From contig CM037877.1 in assembly GCA_021292165.1 (NCBI GenBank), forward strand, positions 304,114,063-304,178,062: 64,000 nt of DNA, in the 5' to 3' direction. Shown piece by piece: positions 19,513-31,132 of this stretch (the stretch's first letter is position 1; the number at the start of each line of letters is the position of its first letter). Origin of the DNA: Shinisaurus crocodilurus (lineage: Eukaryota > Chordata > Lepidosauria > Squamata > Shinisauridae). The notes below the pieces were generated by a model that searched no databases, was not told the DNA's origin, and saw only the letters and a list, made by a program, of their open reading frames with translations. The position numbers and the translations under genes were made by a program.

Positions 19513-22100
19513 CAGGGGTCCTCAAACTACGGCCCGCGGGACACATCCGGCCCGGCGGGTCTTTTCATCCGGCCCGGCAGCAGCCCTGTGTCTCCTGGGG
19601 GGGGGGAGGGGAGGAGTGGGTGGCGGGGCACCCCCCCTCTGCCCCCCTGCCGGGTAAAACTGCGCGCTGTTCAGCTGAGTTCCTGGGTTAGAGAACACCC
19701 ACCACCGCCCTTCGGCGCGCGCGCCCACCTTGCCTTTTCCCTCAGGCGAACCCTTCACCTTCCAGGAGCAGGTCGCGGTGCCGGCCAGGCCACGCCCCTC
19801 CAGTTCTCAGGAGATGCGGGCAGGGCTAAGGGACTAAGTCTGAGAGGCAGCTCCGAGCAGAGAGCTTGGAACCAGACGGCTCTTGCTCGACGAGAATAAG
19901 GGGTGTGCCTGGGCAAGAGTGCCTCGCAACATGGCCTCCTCCTTTTCTTTAGGTGGGGATGCCCCAGGAGTGGACCAGGTGAGCGAGCTGCCCTCTTTCT
20001 TCTGCCCCTTCCTCCCCTGTCCCTTGAGTCGCCTGCTCCTTTGCAAACTCTCCTTTCTGCCAGCCCCCACCTCGATCCTTTGCAAACTCCTCTCCTTTCT
20101 GCCAGCCCCCACCCCAATCCTTTGCAAACTCTCCTTTCTGCCAGCCCCCATCTCGATCCTTTGCAAACTCTCCTTTCTGCCAGCCCCCATCTCGATCCTT
20201 TGCAAACTCTCCTTTCTGCCAGCCCCCATCTCGATCCTTTACAAACTCTTCCTTTCTGCCAGCCCCCACCTCGATCCTTTGCAAACTCTCCTTTCTGCCA
20301 GCCCCCACCTCGATCCTTTGCAAACTCTCCTTTCTGCCAGCCCCACCTCGATCCTTTGCAAACTCTCCTTTCTGCCAGCCCCCACCACGATCCTTTGCAA
20401 ACTCCTCTCCTTTCTGCCAGCCCCCACCACGATCCTTTGCAAACTCCTCTCCTTTCTGCCAGCCCCACCTCGATCCTTTGCAAACTCCTCTCCTTTCTGC
20501 CAGCCCCCACCTCGATCCTTTGCAAACTCCTCTCCTTTCTGCCAGCCCCACCTCGATCCTTTGCAAAACTCTCCTTTCTGGCAGCCCCCACCTCGATCCT
20601 TTGCAAACTCTCTGCCAGCCCCCACCTCGATCCTTTGCAAACTCTCCTTTCTGCCAGCCCCCACCTCGATCCTTTGCAAACTCCTTTCCTTTCTGCCAGC
20701 CCCCACCTCGATCCTTTGCAAACTCCTTTCTTTCTGCCAGCCCCCACCTCGATCCTTTGCAAAACTTTCCTTTCTGCCAGCCCCCACCTCGATCCTTTGC
20801 AAACTCTCCTTTCTGCCAGCCCCCACCTCGATCCTTTGCAACCTACTCTCCTTTCTGCCAGCCCCCACCTCGATCCTTTGCAAACTCTCCTTTCTGCCAG
20901 CCCCCACCTCGATCCTTTGCAAACTCTCCTTTCTGCCAGCCCCCACCTCGATCCTTTGCAAACTCCTTTCCTTTCTGCCAGCCCCCACCTCGATCCTTTG
21001 CAAACTCCTTTCCTTTCTGCCAGCCCCCACCTCGATCCTTTGCAAACTCCTTTCCTTTCTGCCAGCCCCCACCTCGATCCTTTGCAAACTCTCCTTTCTG
21101 CCAGCCCCCACCTCGATCCTTTGCAACCTACTCTCCTTTCTGCCAGCCCCCACCTCGATCCTTTGCAAACTCTCCTTTCTGCCAGCCCCCACCACGATCC
21201 TTTGCAAACTCCTCTCCTTTCTGCCAGCCCCCACCTCGATCCTTTGCAAACTCCTCTCCTTTCTGCCAGCCTCCACCTCGATCCTTTGCAAACTCTCCTT
21301 TCTGCCAGCCCCCACCTCGATCCTTTGCAAACTCTTCCTTTCTGCCAGCCCGCACCTCGATCCTTTGCAAACTCTCCTTTCTGCCAGCCCCCACCACGAT
21401 CCTTTGCAAACTCCTCTCCTTTCTGCCAGCCCCCACCTCGATCCTTTGCAAACTCCTCTCCTTTCTGCCAGCCCCCACCTCGATCCTTTGCAAACTCCTC
21501 TCCTTTCTGCCAGCCCCCACCTCGATCCTTTGCAAACTCTCCTTTCTGCCAGCCCCCACCTCGATCCTTTGCAAACTCCTTTCCTTTCTGCCAGCCCCCA
21601 CCTCGATCCTTTGCAAACTCCTTTCCTTTCTGCCAGCCCCCACCTCGATCCTTTGCAAACTCCTTTCCTTTCTGCCAGCCCCCACCTCGATCCTTTGCAA
21701 ACTCTCCTTTCTGTCAGCCCCCACCTCGCAAGCCCTTCTCCCTCCTTGTGTTTTGCAACAGTGAGTTAACGTTGAAGAAATAGAGGACCGGGAGCGGAAG
21801 GGGGGGGGGATCCAAAATTCACAGTCGGGCAATGCCTTTATTGGGATCAATTTTTAAAAATCCACAAAAATGTGCAACCCGAATTTAATAATAATGTTAT
21901 TTCCCAACTGCGGGTGGACCGGCTAGCTTTGCTTTTTCAACAACAGGAAGGATCTGAATCAAGGTATTTTCATACATGAGGCTCCTGTTTGGTGTGTGCT
22001 GAAGGTTGCTGTCCTATAGCCAATTATCTGAGAGTAAGCCGGTTGGACTTTACTTCTGAGTAGATATGTATAAGATTGTGCACTGTAAGGCTGTGCACTG
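19513..22100. mobile_element. hAT-like element, left copy (truncated, inverted)
   Basis: It starts with the terminal motif CAGGGGTCCTCAAACTACGG. Up to about 22085-22100 it is the reverse complement of 25580-28411, including the minisatellite and the unique DNA on both sides of it. The other terminus, which in the right copy occupies 24779 to about 25580, is missing, and no second AGGACCCCTG end was found between 22100 and 22950. It is therefore a truncated copy or the product of a rearrangement. The 8 bp before it, CCCTACAC, have no visible partner. Confidence 0.75.
20036..21724. repeat. 39-bp minisatellite array inside the left hAT-like copy
   Basis: About 40 tandem copies of a unit containing CTTTCTGCCAGCCCCCACC and TCGATCCTTTGCAAACTC. 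Lengths vary at two places: a 3-bp addition near CTCCTCTCC and a run of four or five C. The unit length is close to a multiple of three, so several frames stay open for hundreds of codons on both strands. Those frames are by-products of the repeat, not genes. Confidence 0.95.
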
Positions 22101-22629
22101 TAAGGCAGGAAAGGTGGCTTCTCCATGTGCAGCTCCTCCACCCCATGCTAGAGGTGGAGGCTTAGGAGATGCAGTAGACGCACTCCGGTGAATATCTGCA
22201 TGGGTGAAAGGAGGCAAAGTGCTTGCCAGGACAAGCCAGAGAAACAAACAGAAAGCAACAGCTATATGCCAAGGACTCAGGCCCCAACTCATGACCCACC
22301 CCGGGCCAAACACCTGAGATACAAAATCAAATGCTGACAACCCCACCTACCTACAGCAGAAGGTTCAGAAAATGCAGAGAAATCTGGCAAAAAGGAAACA
22401 AGATCGAACTACTTGCATGAACTGAGATAATGCAGCTCCACTGTGGGGCTCCCATAGAGTTGTGACGTAGCTTCCTTCCTCAAATCCACTGCAGTCAATA
22501 ATGGTCTCAGATCGGGGCAGTGGGTTCTGTAAAACCTATTTTAAAAAATTAAAAGTGTAAAAGAGCAATGAAAAGCTGCTTACAAATGCCCATAGGCTGC
22601 AAAAACTGAAAAAATCCTAAACCACCATC
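22101..22629. other. No recognisable gene
   Basis: This lies between the truncated hAT copy and the direct repeat. No motif was recognised. Confidence 0.4.
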
Positions 22630-23547
22630 TCTGCGTTTGGGAACAGGGTCAAGACACATCTTTTTAACTTGGCTTTTTAAATTGCTGTGATGGATTTTAG
22701 TGTTGTTTTTAATGTTTTACGATGTTTCTTTTTGACTCTGGTTTTTATGTTTTGAACTTTATGTAATCCGCCTTGCTTGGTCCCAAAAACGTGGTACAGA
22801 AATTAAACAAACAAACAAACAAACAAAGTGCCCTGAACACCTTGACAATGTCTTCAATCATGTGGGGGGTTGCCCCCCACCCCCTTTGCCCTTCCCACAC
22901 CCACAGAGGCATGTCAAAAATGTTCACAAAAGAATGTGAGAGTGAGACACAACCCTGGAATATACCAATGCCTCCATTTCTGAAGCTCAGAGGGGAGTAT
23001 TGACCTTTATGCAGCCAAAACGGCACCATCCACAAACAAGATGGCACTATCAGCAGGCTTGGGGGAATCTAGAGGTTTGAAGCAGCACAAAAAACCCGCT
23101 GCAGGGCAAAACCTCTCAGGAGTGGGACCCGAAAACAGCGCAACGAGGACTGTGCTTGCTCAATGGGCGCAGAATGCTTGCCGACTGCTGACCTCCTGCT
23201 GCCTTCGTCACAGCAGCAAATGGTACTTCCCACCCTTAAGTGCTAGGTGCACAGTAGTACCGAAGGACAGCCACGTTATTTTGGTACCCAAGGCAGAAAA
23301 TTCCACAAGCCCCTCTCTTCCTCCCTGGCAATAAAAATACAATAATTGAATAACTAATAATTGGCTGCCTATTCATGAGATTCAAAATCAGCTGCCTGAG
23401 GCAGCTCACTATGCCTAATGGCAGGGCTGGCCCCGACTGTTGGGGAGCAAAAACAGAAAACCAAGTTAGGGGAAAGGAATGGTGTTTCGTGGAGGAGGGC
23501 TTGGCGGACTGGCTGGCTGGAACAGTGAATGGGCACATTCCACACAT
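22630..23547 (+). repeat. 0.9-kb direct repeat, copy 1
   Basis: It begins with an L2-type LINE 3' end (GGGAACAGGGTCAAGACACA, CCGCCTTGCTTGGTCCCAA, then AAAC repeats). It continues through a segment shared almost base for base with 29490-30393. A diverged inverted piece of the same material is at about 62362-62460. It could be a composite interspersed repeat or a local duplication. Confidence 0.7.
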
Positions 23548-23639
23548 CGTGCTGTAGGCCCCCCTGTCACTTTACTAATATAAGGAAGGGGTGCTTAAAG
23601 GGGGAACTCAGGCACACTTTTATTGTTGCTCCCTCATCA

Positions 23640-23755
23640 GTTCTTTGGGGACAAGCCAAAGGGAAGCAGTTGTTTTTCTGAAACAATGTCTAATCTCAGG
23701 GCACTGCCCAAAGATAAACCTTTCATTTTTGGTTTCGTTTCGTGTCCTCTGTTCT
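23640..23755 (+). promoter_or_regulatory. Putative interferon-responsive promoter of gene B
   Basis: The ISRE-like core is read on the minus strand as GAAACCAAAAATGAAAG (23720-23736), directly followed by another half-site (AAACGAAA). It lies 104-120 bp upstream of the leader-exon donor. The upstream 80 bp (AAGCAGTTGTTTTTCTGAAA, CTCAGGGCACTGCCCAAAG) match the corresponding DNA of genes A and C. No TATA box is evident. Confidence 0.6.
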
Positions 23756-23840
23756 CCGAAGTCAGACCTCACAGGAAATGCACAAACTTTTGTTAGCAGG
23801 AGCTGAAAGGTTTCTCTGCTGCTCTCACAGGGAACAGAAG
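23756..23840 (+). other. Putative noncoding leader exon of gene B
   Basis: CTTTTGTTAGCAGGAGCTGA, CTGCTGCTCTCACAGGGAAC and AGAAG|GTACGT match the leader exons of genes A and C. The first intron would run 11.4 kb to the CARD-like exon and contain the right hAT copy, the second direct repeat and a CR1. The start is approximate. Confidence 0.6.
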
Positions 23841-23841
23841 G

Positions 23842-24212
23842 TACGTTCCATTCCTTACTAACTGAGATGCAAAATATATACATTTATGTAGAATTTGACT
23901 CGAGTTCTCTGCCATACATATGGATGATTCATATTTTAGGAACTCTGTCATCCGTATGCCCTCAGTAATCTGAGGGACACAATTTGTCATACCTTGGATG
24001 AAGTCAGAATTGTGAGTCTGTAGCAGTGCTGATGCCTTCCGTTGCAGAAATACTGTATTGTGTTTTTTTCTGGGGGGAAAGGCCTTCTGGAAGTAGAAAA
24101 AAGCCACAGCAAGTGCTCTAAAAAAGTTAATAAAGGACCGTTGTTTTGTAGAAAGATGTTACATAGTGTGGTTTCTTCGATACCCCCACTTGAAGACCAA
24201 CTAACATTAATT
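23842..24212. other. Start of gene B first intron, nothing recognised
   Basis: The first 40 bp resemble the matching intron starts of genes A and C (CATTCCTTACTAACTGAGAT). No gene or named repeat was recognised after that. Confidence 0.4.
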
Positions 24213-24219
24213 TTTAGCA

Positions 24220-24353
24220 GGGGTGGGCAACTTGTGGTCCTCCAAATATTGTTGGACTCCAAGTTCCATCCGCCCTAGCTAGCATAGCCAATGCTGAGTG
24301 ATGATGGGAGTTCCAATCCCACATCTGGAGGACCACAGATTGCCCGCCCCTGT
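24220..24353. mobile_element. hAT-type MITE
   Basis: The ends CAGGGGTGGGCAACTTGTGG and CCACAGATTGCCCGCCCCTG are inverted repeats. The inside (TTGTTGGACTCCAAGTTCC) is a palindromic MITE common in reptiles. The flanking target duplication is imperfect. Confidence 0.7.
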
Positions 24354-24778
24354 TTATAGGGGCAATGGGAAAAGATGAGCATTGGTCTAGTTGCCAATGT
24401 ACCAGAAAAAATGGCATATCCTGTGCCCTTTAACTGAGACTTGCCCTGCAGAAATCAACAGGGAAGCATTTCAGAGCATGGAGCCAAGCAATACCGCTGG
24501 CTACTAGCTGCAAATCAAATTGCTGTTAGAGAAGCAGGTTCGGGATCCTGTTCAAAAGTTAGCATCAGTGACCTCTTTTCGAAGTTGTGGAGGGACAATG
24601 TGTGGGTTATATATCCCATCTATGTGAAATGTGAAATAAACCAGGTAGGTTTTCCCACCACTGTTCCTTTCTTTAAACTTTGAGATGTGGGGCTATGGAA
24701 CTCCTTGCCACAAGGCTGTCTGCACTATAAAACCTTTAACTTCTGCCACCCAAAATCAACCCTCTGTACCTTTTAGAA

Positions 24779-27700
24779 CAGGGGTCCTCAAACTTTTTAA
24801 ACAGGGGGCCAGTTCATTGTCCTTCAGACTGTTGGGGGGCCGAACTATAGTTTGAAAAAAATATGAACGAATTAATCAAGTAAAAAAAATGGACCGGGGT
24901 CCTTTTTTTTTACTTGATTAAATGGAAAGTTATTATAAATTAGTAATACATTAATTATAAATTAATTTGCTGTCTAAAATTGAAATACATTAAATGTTTA
25001 AAAGGTATAGAAAGGCTTGATTTGCACACTGCACATATCTTATTTGTAGTGCAACAAAACAGGAAAAAACAGTACAATATTTAAAATGAAGAACAATTTT
25101 AATCAACATAAGCTTATTAGTATTTCAATGGGAAGTAGGGGCCTGCTTTTGGCTAATGACTTCCTGCATCTAATGCAGTGGACTCTGGTCCATGAAAGCT
25201 TGAGCCAAATTTGTTAGCCTTAAGATGCCACAAGACTCTTGGTTTTGCTGCAACATGGACTAACCAAGGCTACCCCTCGCGAAATTAACACAGATTGGGA
25301 TAGCTTTTCAGTTAAGGTTGCACTCTTGTTCTGTTTTTTAGGTTTGTTTGTTTGTTTTTAAATGGACCATGTGGATATTAGTAATAAAAAAAATATCCCT
25401 GCAAGGATGAAGCCAGACTATCCCAGTTCCCGTGTGCCACGTTCAAGCTATCAGCTCTGTTCCTTTTTTTTTAGAAGTTTTCTACACAGAAAGCAGTTCC
25501 ACATAGGAAAAGCATATTGCCTTACCAAACTGACAGGCAGCCGCATCCTAATGCATGCTTACTCACTGCACGCAATGGTGCTTACAGCCTTACAGGGCAC
25601 AATCTTATACATATCTACTCAGAAGTAAAGTCCAACCGGCTTACTCTCAGATAATTGGCTATAGGACAGCAACCTTCAGCACACACCAAACAGGAGCCTC
25701 ATGTATGAAAATACCTTGATTCAGATCCTTCCCGTTGTTGAAAGAGCAAAGCTAGCCGGTCCACCCGCAGTTGGGAAATAACATTATTATTAAATTCGGG
25801 TTGCACATTTTTGTGGATTTTTTAAAATTGATCCCAATAAAGGCATTGCCCGACTGTGAATTTTGGATCCCCCCCCCTTCCGTTCCCGGTCCTCTATTTC
25901 TTCAACAAGTTAACTCACTGTTGCAAAACACAAGGAGGGAGAAGGGCTTGCGAGGTGGGGGCTGACAGAAAGGAGAGTTTGCAAAGGATCGTGGTGGGGG
26001 CTGGCAAAAAGGAGAGTTTGCAAAGGAGCGAGGTGGGGGCTGGCAGAAAGGAGAGGAGTTTGCAAAGGATCGAGGTGGGGGCTGGCAGAAAGGAGAGGAG
26101 TTTGCAAAGGATCGAGGGGGGCTGGCAGAAAGGAAGAGTTTGCAAAGGATCGAGGTGGGGCTGGCAGAAAGGAGAGTTTGCAAAGGATCGAGGTGGGGGC
26201 TGGCAGAAAGGAGAGGAGTTTGCAAAGGATCGTGGTGGGGCTGGCAGAAAGGAGAGTTTGCAAAGGATCGAGGTGGGGATGGCAGACAGGGAGAGTTTGC
26301 AAAGGATCGAGGGGGGGCTGGCAGAAAGGAGAGTTTGCAAAGGATCGAGGTGGGGCTGGCAGAAAGGAAGAGTTTGCAAAGGATCGAGGGGGGCTGGCAG
26401 AAAGGAGTTTGCAAAGGATCGAGGTGGGGGCTGGCAGAAAGGAGGAGTTTGCAAAGGATCGAGGTGGGGGCTGGCAGAAAGGAGAGTTTGCAAAGGATCG
26501 AGGTGGGGGCTGGCAGAAAGGAGGAGTTTGCAAAGGATCGAGGTGGGGGCTGGCAGAAAGGAGAGAGTTTGCAAAGGATCGAGGTGGGGCTGGCAGAAAG
26601 GAGAGTTTGCAAAGGATCGAGGTGGGGGCTGGCAGAAAGGAGAGGAGTTTGCAAAGGATCGAGGTGGGGCTGGCAGAAAGGAGAGGAGTTTGCAAAGGAT
26701 CGAGGTGGGGGCTGGCAGAAAGGAGAGGAGTTTGCAAAGGATCGAGGTGGGGCTGGCAGAAAGAGTTTGCAAAGGATCGAGGTGGGGCTGGCAGAAAGGA
26801 GAGTTTGCAAAGGATCGAGGTGGGGGCTGGCAGAAAGGAGAGTTTGCAAAGGATCGAGGTGGGGCTGGCAGAAAGGAGAGTTTGCAAAGGATCGAGGTGG
26901 GGCTGGCAGAAAGGAGAGGAGTTTGCAAAGGATCGAGGTGGGGGCTGGCAGAAAGGAGAGTTTGCAAAGGATCGAGGTGGGGGCTGGCAGAAAGGAGAGT
27001 TTGCAAAGGATCGAGGTGGGGGCTGGCAGAAAGGAGAGGAGTTTGCAAAGGATCGAGGTGGGGGCTGGCAGAAAGGAGAGGAGTTTGCAAAGGATCGAGG
27101 TGGGGGCTGGCAGAAAGGAGAGTTTGCAAAGGATCGAGGTGGGGCTGGCAGAAAGGAGAGTTTGCAAAGGATCGAGGTGGGGGCTGGCAGAAAGGAGAGT
27201 TTGCAAAGGATCGAGGTGGGGCTGGCAGAAAGGAAGAGTTTGCAAAGGATCGAGGTGGGGGCTGGCAGAAAGGAGAGTTTGCAAAGGATCGAGGTGGGGC
27301 TGGCAGAAAGGAGAGTTTGCAAAGGATCGAGGTGGGGGCTGGCAGAAAGGAGAGTTTGCAAAGGATCGAGGTGGGGGCTGGCAGAAAGGAGAGGAGTTTG
27401 CAAAGGATCGAGGTGGGGGCTGGCAGAAAGGGTTTGCAAAGGATCGAGGTGGGGCTGGCAGAAAGGAGAGTTTGCAAAGGATCGAGGTGGGGCTGGCAGA
27501 AAGGAGGAGTTTGCAAAGGATCGAGGTGGGGCTGGGAAAGGAAGGAGTTTGCAAAGGATCGAGGGGGGCTGGCAGAAAGGAGAGAGTTTGCAAAGGATCG
27601 AGGTGGGGCTGGCAGAAAGGAGAGTTTGCAAAGGATCGAGGTGGGGCTGGCAGAAAGGAGAGTTTGCAAAGGATCGAGGGGGGCTGGCAGAAAGGAGAGT

Positions 27701-28411
27701 TTGCAAAGGATCGAGGTGGGGCTGGCAGAAAGGAGAGGAGTTTGCAAAGGATCGGGTGGGGGCTGGCAGAAAGGAGAGTTTGCAAAGGATCGAGGTGGGG
27801 CTGGCAGAAAGGAGAGTTTGCAAAGGATCGAGGTGGGGGCTGGCAGAAAGGAGAGGAGTTTGCAAAGGATCGAGGTGGGGGCTGGCAGAAAGGAGAGTTT
27901 GCAAAGGAGCAGGCGACTCAAGGGACAGGGGAGGAAGTGGCAGAAGAAAGAGGGCAGCTCGCTCACCTGGTCCACTCCTCGGGCATCCCCACCTAAAGAA
28001 AAGGAGGAGGCCATGTTGCGAGGCACTCTTGCCCAGGCACACCCCTTATTCTCGTCGAGCAAGAGCCGTCTGGTTCCAAGCTCTCTGCTCGGAGCTGCCT
28101 CTCAGACTTAGTCCCTTAGCCCTGCCCGCATCTCCTGAGAACTGGAGGGGCGTGGCCTGGCCGGCACTGCGACCTGCTCCTGGAAGGTGAAGGGTTCGCC
28201 TGAGGGAAAAGGCAAGGTGCGGTGGTGGGTGTTCTCTAACCCAGGAACTCAGCTGAACAGCGCGCAGTTTTACCCGGCAGGGGAGCAGAGGGGGGGTGCC
28301 CCGCCACCCACTCCTCCCCTCCCCCCCCAGGAGACACAGGGCTGCTGCCGGGCCGGATGAAAAGACCCGCCAGGCCGGATGTGTCCCGTGGCCGTAGTTT
28401 GAGGACCCCTG
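24779..28411. mobile_element. hAT-like element, complete right copy with 8-bp target duplication
   Basis: It begins CAGGGGTCCTCAAACTTTTT and ends GTAGTTTGAGGACCCCTG, so the terminal inverted repeats match. It is bounded by perfect 8-bp repeats TTTTAGAA (24771-24778 and 28412-28419). The 3,633-bp interior holds about 800 bp without recognised coding content, a unique segment (25580-25950), the minisatellite and a GC-rich end. No transposase was recognised, so it would be non-autonomous. It sits in the first intron of gene B. Confidence 0.85.
25966..27906. repeat. 39-bp minisatellite array inside the right hAT-like copy
   Basis: About 50 copies of the same unit in reverse orientation (AAAGGAGAGTTTGCAAAGG, ATCGAGGTGGGGGCTGGCAG). 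Unit number and variant order differ from the left array, and shortened units (GATCGAGGGGGGCTGG) are more frequent. The open frames exceeding 600 codons here are repeat by-products. Confidence 0.95.
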
Positions 28412-28419
28412 TTTTAGAA

Positions 28420-29489
28420 ACACAGTAGCCTTGTTCCTACAGTATAAGCATGGGATTCACACCAGCTCAAGAGAAAAGGTGAACAAAACTAAGATATTTA
28501 TTAAGGGAATCATTTACCAATGGAACAAAGAGTTATTTTTCAAACAACAGGATGGGATTGCATAAATGTATTTACATTACATATCCTTGGTTGCTATTCC
28601 TAATAAGAAAGAGAGTCTTCCCCAGCCAAACAAAGTTTCAATAACCTAGTTCAGATGACAGGACAGCCACGGTGGGTTGTCATGTCGTCCAACCCCAGCA
28701 TGGTTCTGGCAGAGTAGCTTCTTTTTTCCGAACAAGCCACTGTGAGAACACATGGCTTGTTGTAGGGGTCGTTTTCCCCCACGACGGGTTGTCCTCAAAC
28801 ATGTGCAGTCGGGGTCATATATTATTGTTGTTGTTGCTGTTGTTGGTCTTTCACAAGTGCATAAGTGCACACTTATGGCTGTCCAATATGGATAGTCTTG
28901 GCTGGTCAAATTGTCGATTGAAAAGCACCAGTAAAGGGGGAAAGCGGCAAAAGAAGGTGCACCAAAAGGTGGAGGTGGGACAATATCTCCCCCTTACCAA
29001 TGTAATATTATCAATTTTAAGTGTTGAACTGACCATTCTCAGTGGCCTCCACTTTTTCAACACTTCCCCAAGTCTCCAGCTAGTCCAGAAAGGGGAGATA
29101 TAAACTCCCCCCTTCCCCCCCCCAAGTCTCCTTTTTGGAGCACTTACTGCTGCAGTTACTGTGCTTCTCTCGCAGATCTAAAAAAACCACAACAACCCCG
29201 AGAAGGTGGCTGAATGGGACAGAGTGAACAGGGCCACACTGGAGGGGGTGTAAGTACCGCTGCTGGGGCGCCCCATTTGCTCCATCTCATTCTGCCACCC
29301 TCTAAAAGTCAGGAATTCTTGCGCATTTTTTTGGACCAGGAACTATATGGAAGGGAAATGTACGCAAATTTAATGGCTGGCAAGTAAGTGGATGGGAAAT
29401 TTGCACACCTGTAGTAACAGAGTAGTTAGTGCACATGTGCCAAGTTCCCCTCCATTTCCTTCGCAGCCATTAAATCCCACAAACACTCT
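28420..29489. other. Gene B first intron, no gene
   Basis: A GTT-rich microsatellite lies near 28824-28850 and a C-run near 29110. Some sequence at 28640-28800 resembles the other fold-back MITEs (GACAGCCACGGTGGGTTGTC). No coding signal was recognised. Confidence 0.4.
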
Positions 29490-30393
29490 CTCTGCATTTG
29501 GGAACAGGGTCAAGACACATCATCACTGTGATGGTTCTTAGTGTTGTTTTTAATGTTTTTTTACGGTGTTTCTGTTTGACTCTGGTTTTTATGTTTTGAA
29601 GTTTATGTAAACCGCCTTGGTTGGTCCCAAAAACATGGTACAGAAATACAATGAATAAATAAATAAAGTGCCCTGAATGCCTTGAGAATGTCTTCAATCA
29701 TGTGGGGGGTTGCCCCCCACCCCCTTTGCCCTTCCCACACCCACAGAGGCATGTCAAAAATGTTCACAAAAGAATGTGAGAGTGAGACACAACCCTGGAA
29801 TATACCAATGCCTCCATTTCTGAAGCTCAGAGGGGAGTATTGACCTTTATGCAGCCAAAACGGCACCATCCACAAACAAGATGGCACTATCAGCAGGCTT
29901 GGGGGAATCTAGAGGTTTGAAGCAGCACAAAAAACCCGCTGCAGGGCAAAACCTCTCAGGAGTGGGACCCGAAAACAGCGCAACGAGGACTGTGCTTGCT
30001 CAATGGGCGCAGAATGCTTGCCGACTGCTGACCTCCTGCTGCCTGAGTCACAGCAGCAAATGGTACTTCCCACCCTTAAGTGCTAGGTGCACAGTAGTAC
30101 CGAAGGACAGCCACGTTATTTTGGTACCCGAGGCAGAAAATTCCACAAGCCCCTCTCTTCCTCCCTGGCAATAAAAATAGGATAATTGAATAACTAATAA
30201 TTGGCTGCCTATTCATGAGATTCAAAATCAGCTGCCTGAGGCGGCCCCCTCACTATGCCTAATGGCAGGGCTGGCCCCGACTGTTGGGGAGCAAAAACAA
30301 GAAAACCAAGTTAGGGGAATGGAATGGTGTTTGATGGAGGAGGGCTTGGCTGACTGGCTGGCTGAAACGGTGAATGGGAGCATTCCACACACA
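29490..30393 (+). repeat. 0.9-kb direct repeat, copy 2
   Basis: Same order and orientation as 22630-23547, with a few substitutions and small indels, for example a shorter LINE part after AAGACACATC. The two copies bracket the gene B promoter and the right hAT copy. Confidence 0.7.
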
Positions 30394-30837
30394 TACCCTG
30401 CAATATTTCACAGATGAAAATAGGGACACACATGTGAATTCGTAAGAGGTATGGTTAAGCAACATGAAGGTGTGATCAAGAGGGCGTGGCCAGGCAACAC
30501 GAGGGTGTGGCCAAGGGTATGGCCAGGCAACCAAAGGGCATGGTCAAGTACAAAAGTTATTAGAGGAAACACACAAAATCTTATATATTATAATTATTAT
30601 ATTATATATTTTATAATATTTTATTTGTGGCTTTTATAAAAAAATTTTTTACCTTACTTAAACCTTTAATTGTTCATATCTGGTGTTCTTCATGAGGGGG
30701 CGGGATCAGTGCTTGCAGGGCAATCTCTTTATGTTTTAAAATTGTCAGGATTGGTCCCGGCATTTTCAGGGCAGTTGGAAGAAAAAGAAAATATGGAGGA
30801 GGGGGAGCTTTTGGGTGGGGGGAAATATAAAAAGACA

Positions 30838-30931
30838 CAGTGACTGGGTTCAGACAACTGTGGAAACAATGCCATCATTTGTTTGTTTTTTCATCGTTGG
30901 TTGTTTTCACGGTCGTCTGAACCCAGTCATG
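30838..30931. repeat. Short inverted repeat (MITE-like)
   Basis: CAGTGACTGGGTTCAGACAA pairs with GTCGTCTGAACCCAGTCA around a T-rich loop. A related motif (GATCATGTGAACCCAGGATA) follows at 31014. The DNA from 30394 to here is AT-rich and otherwise unannotated. Confidence 0.5.
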
Positions 30932-31132
30932 TTAATTTACCATGATAAATTTTGCACAACAAAACAACGATAGAAAACAACGATATGATCTATGGTTTTC
31001 TCATTGTATCTTCTGATCATGTGAACCCAGGATATCGCAGCTATCGTTGTTTTCAACCAAAAACCATAGAGCCCTATGACCAGAGGGAAGAATCCCAGTC
31101 CTCTCCATCTCACCTCTCTATTCTCTGTATGA

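Noticed and set aside
19755..21783. Several open frames of 200-630 codons on both strands
   Set aside because: They are translations of the 39-bp minisatellite, whose length keeps many frames open at once. The peptides are tandem repeats with no start context or codon bias.
23655..23690. GAS-like STAT1 site in the gene B promoter
   Set aside because: The TTCTGAA core has the wrong spacing for TTCnnnGAA and is not conserved in the gene A and C copies.
20036..27906. CRISPR-like regular repeats
   Set aside because: Units abut directly with no unique spacers, and the context is a vertebrate transposon. It is a minisatellite.
25856..28190. Open frames of 600-750 codons on both strands
   Set aside because: Same cause as at 19.8-21.8 kb: repeat by-products in the inverted minisatellite copy.
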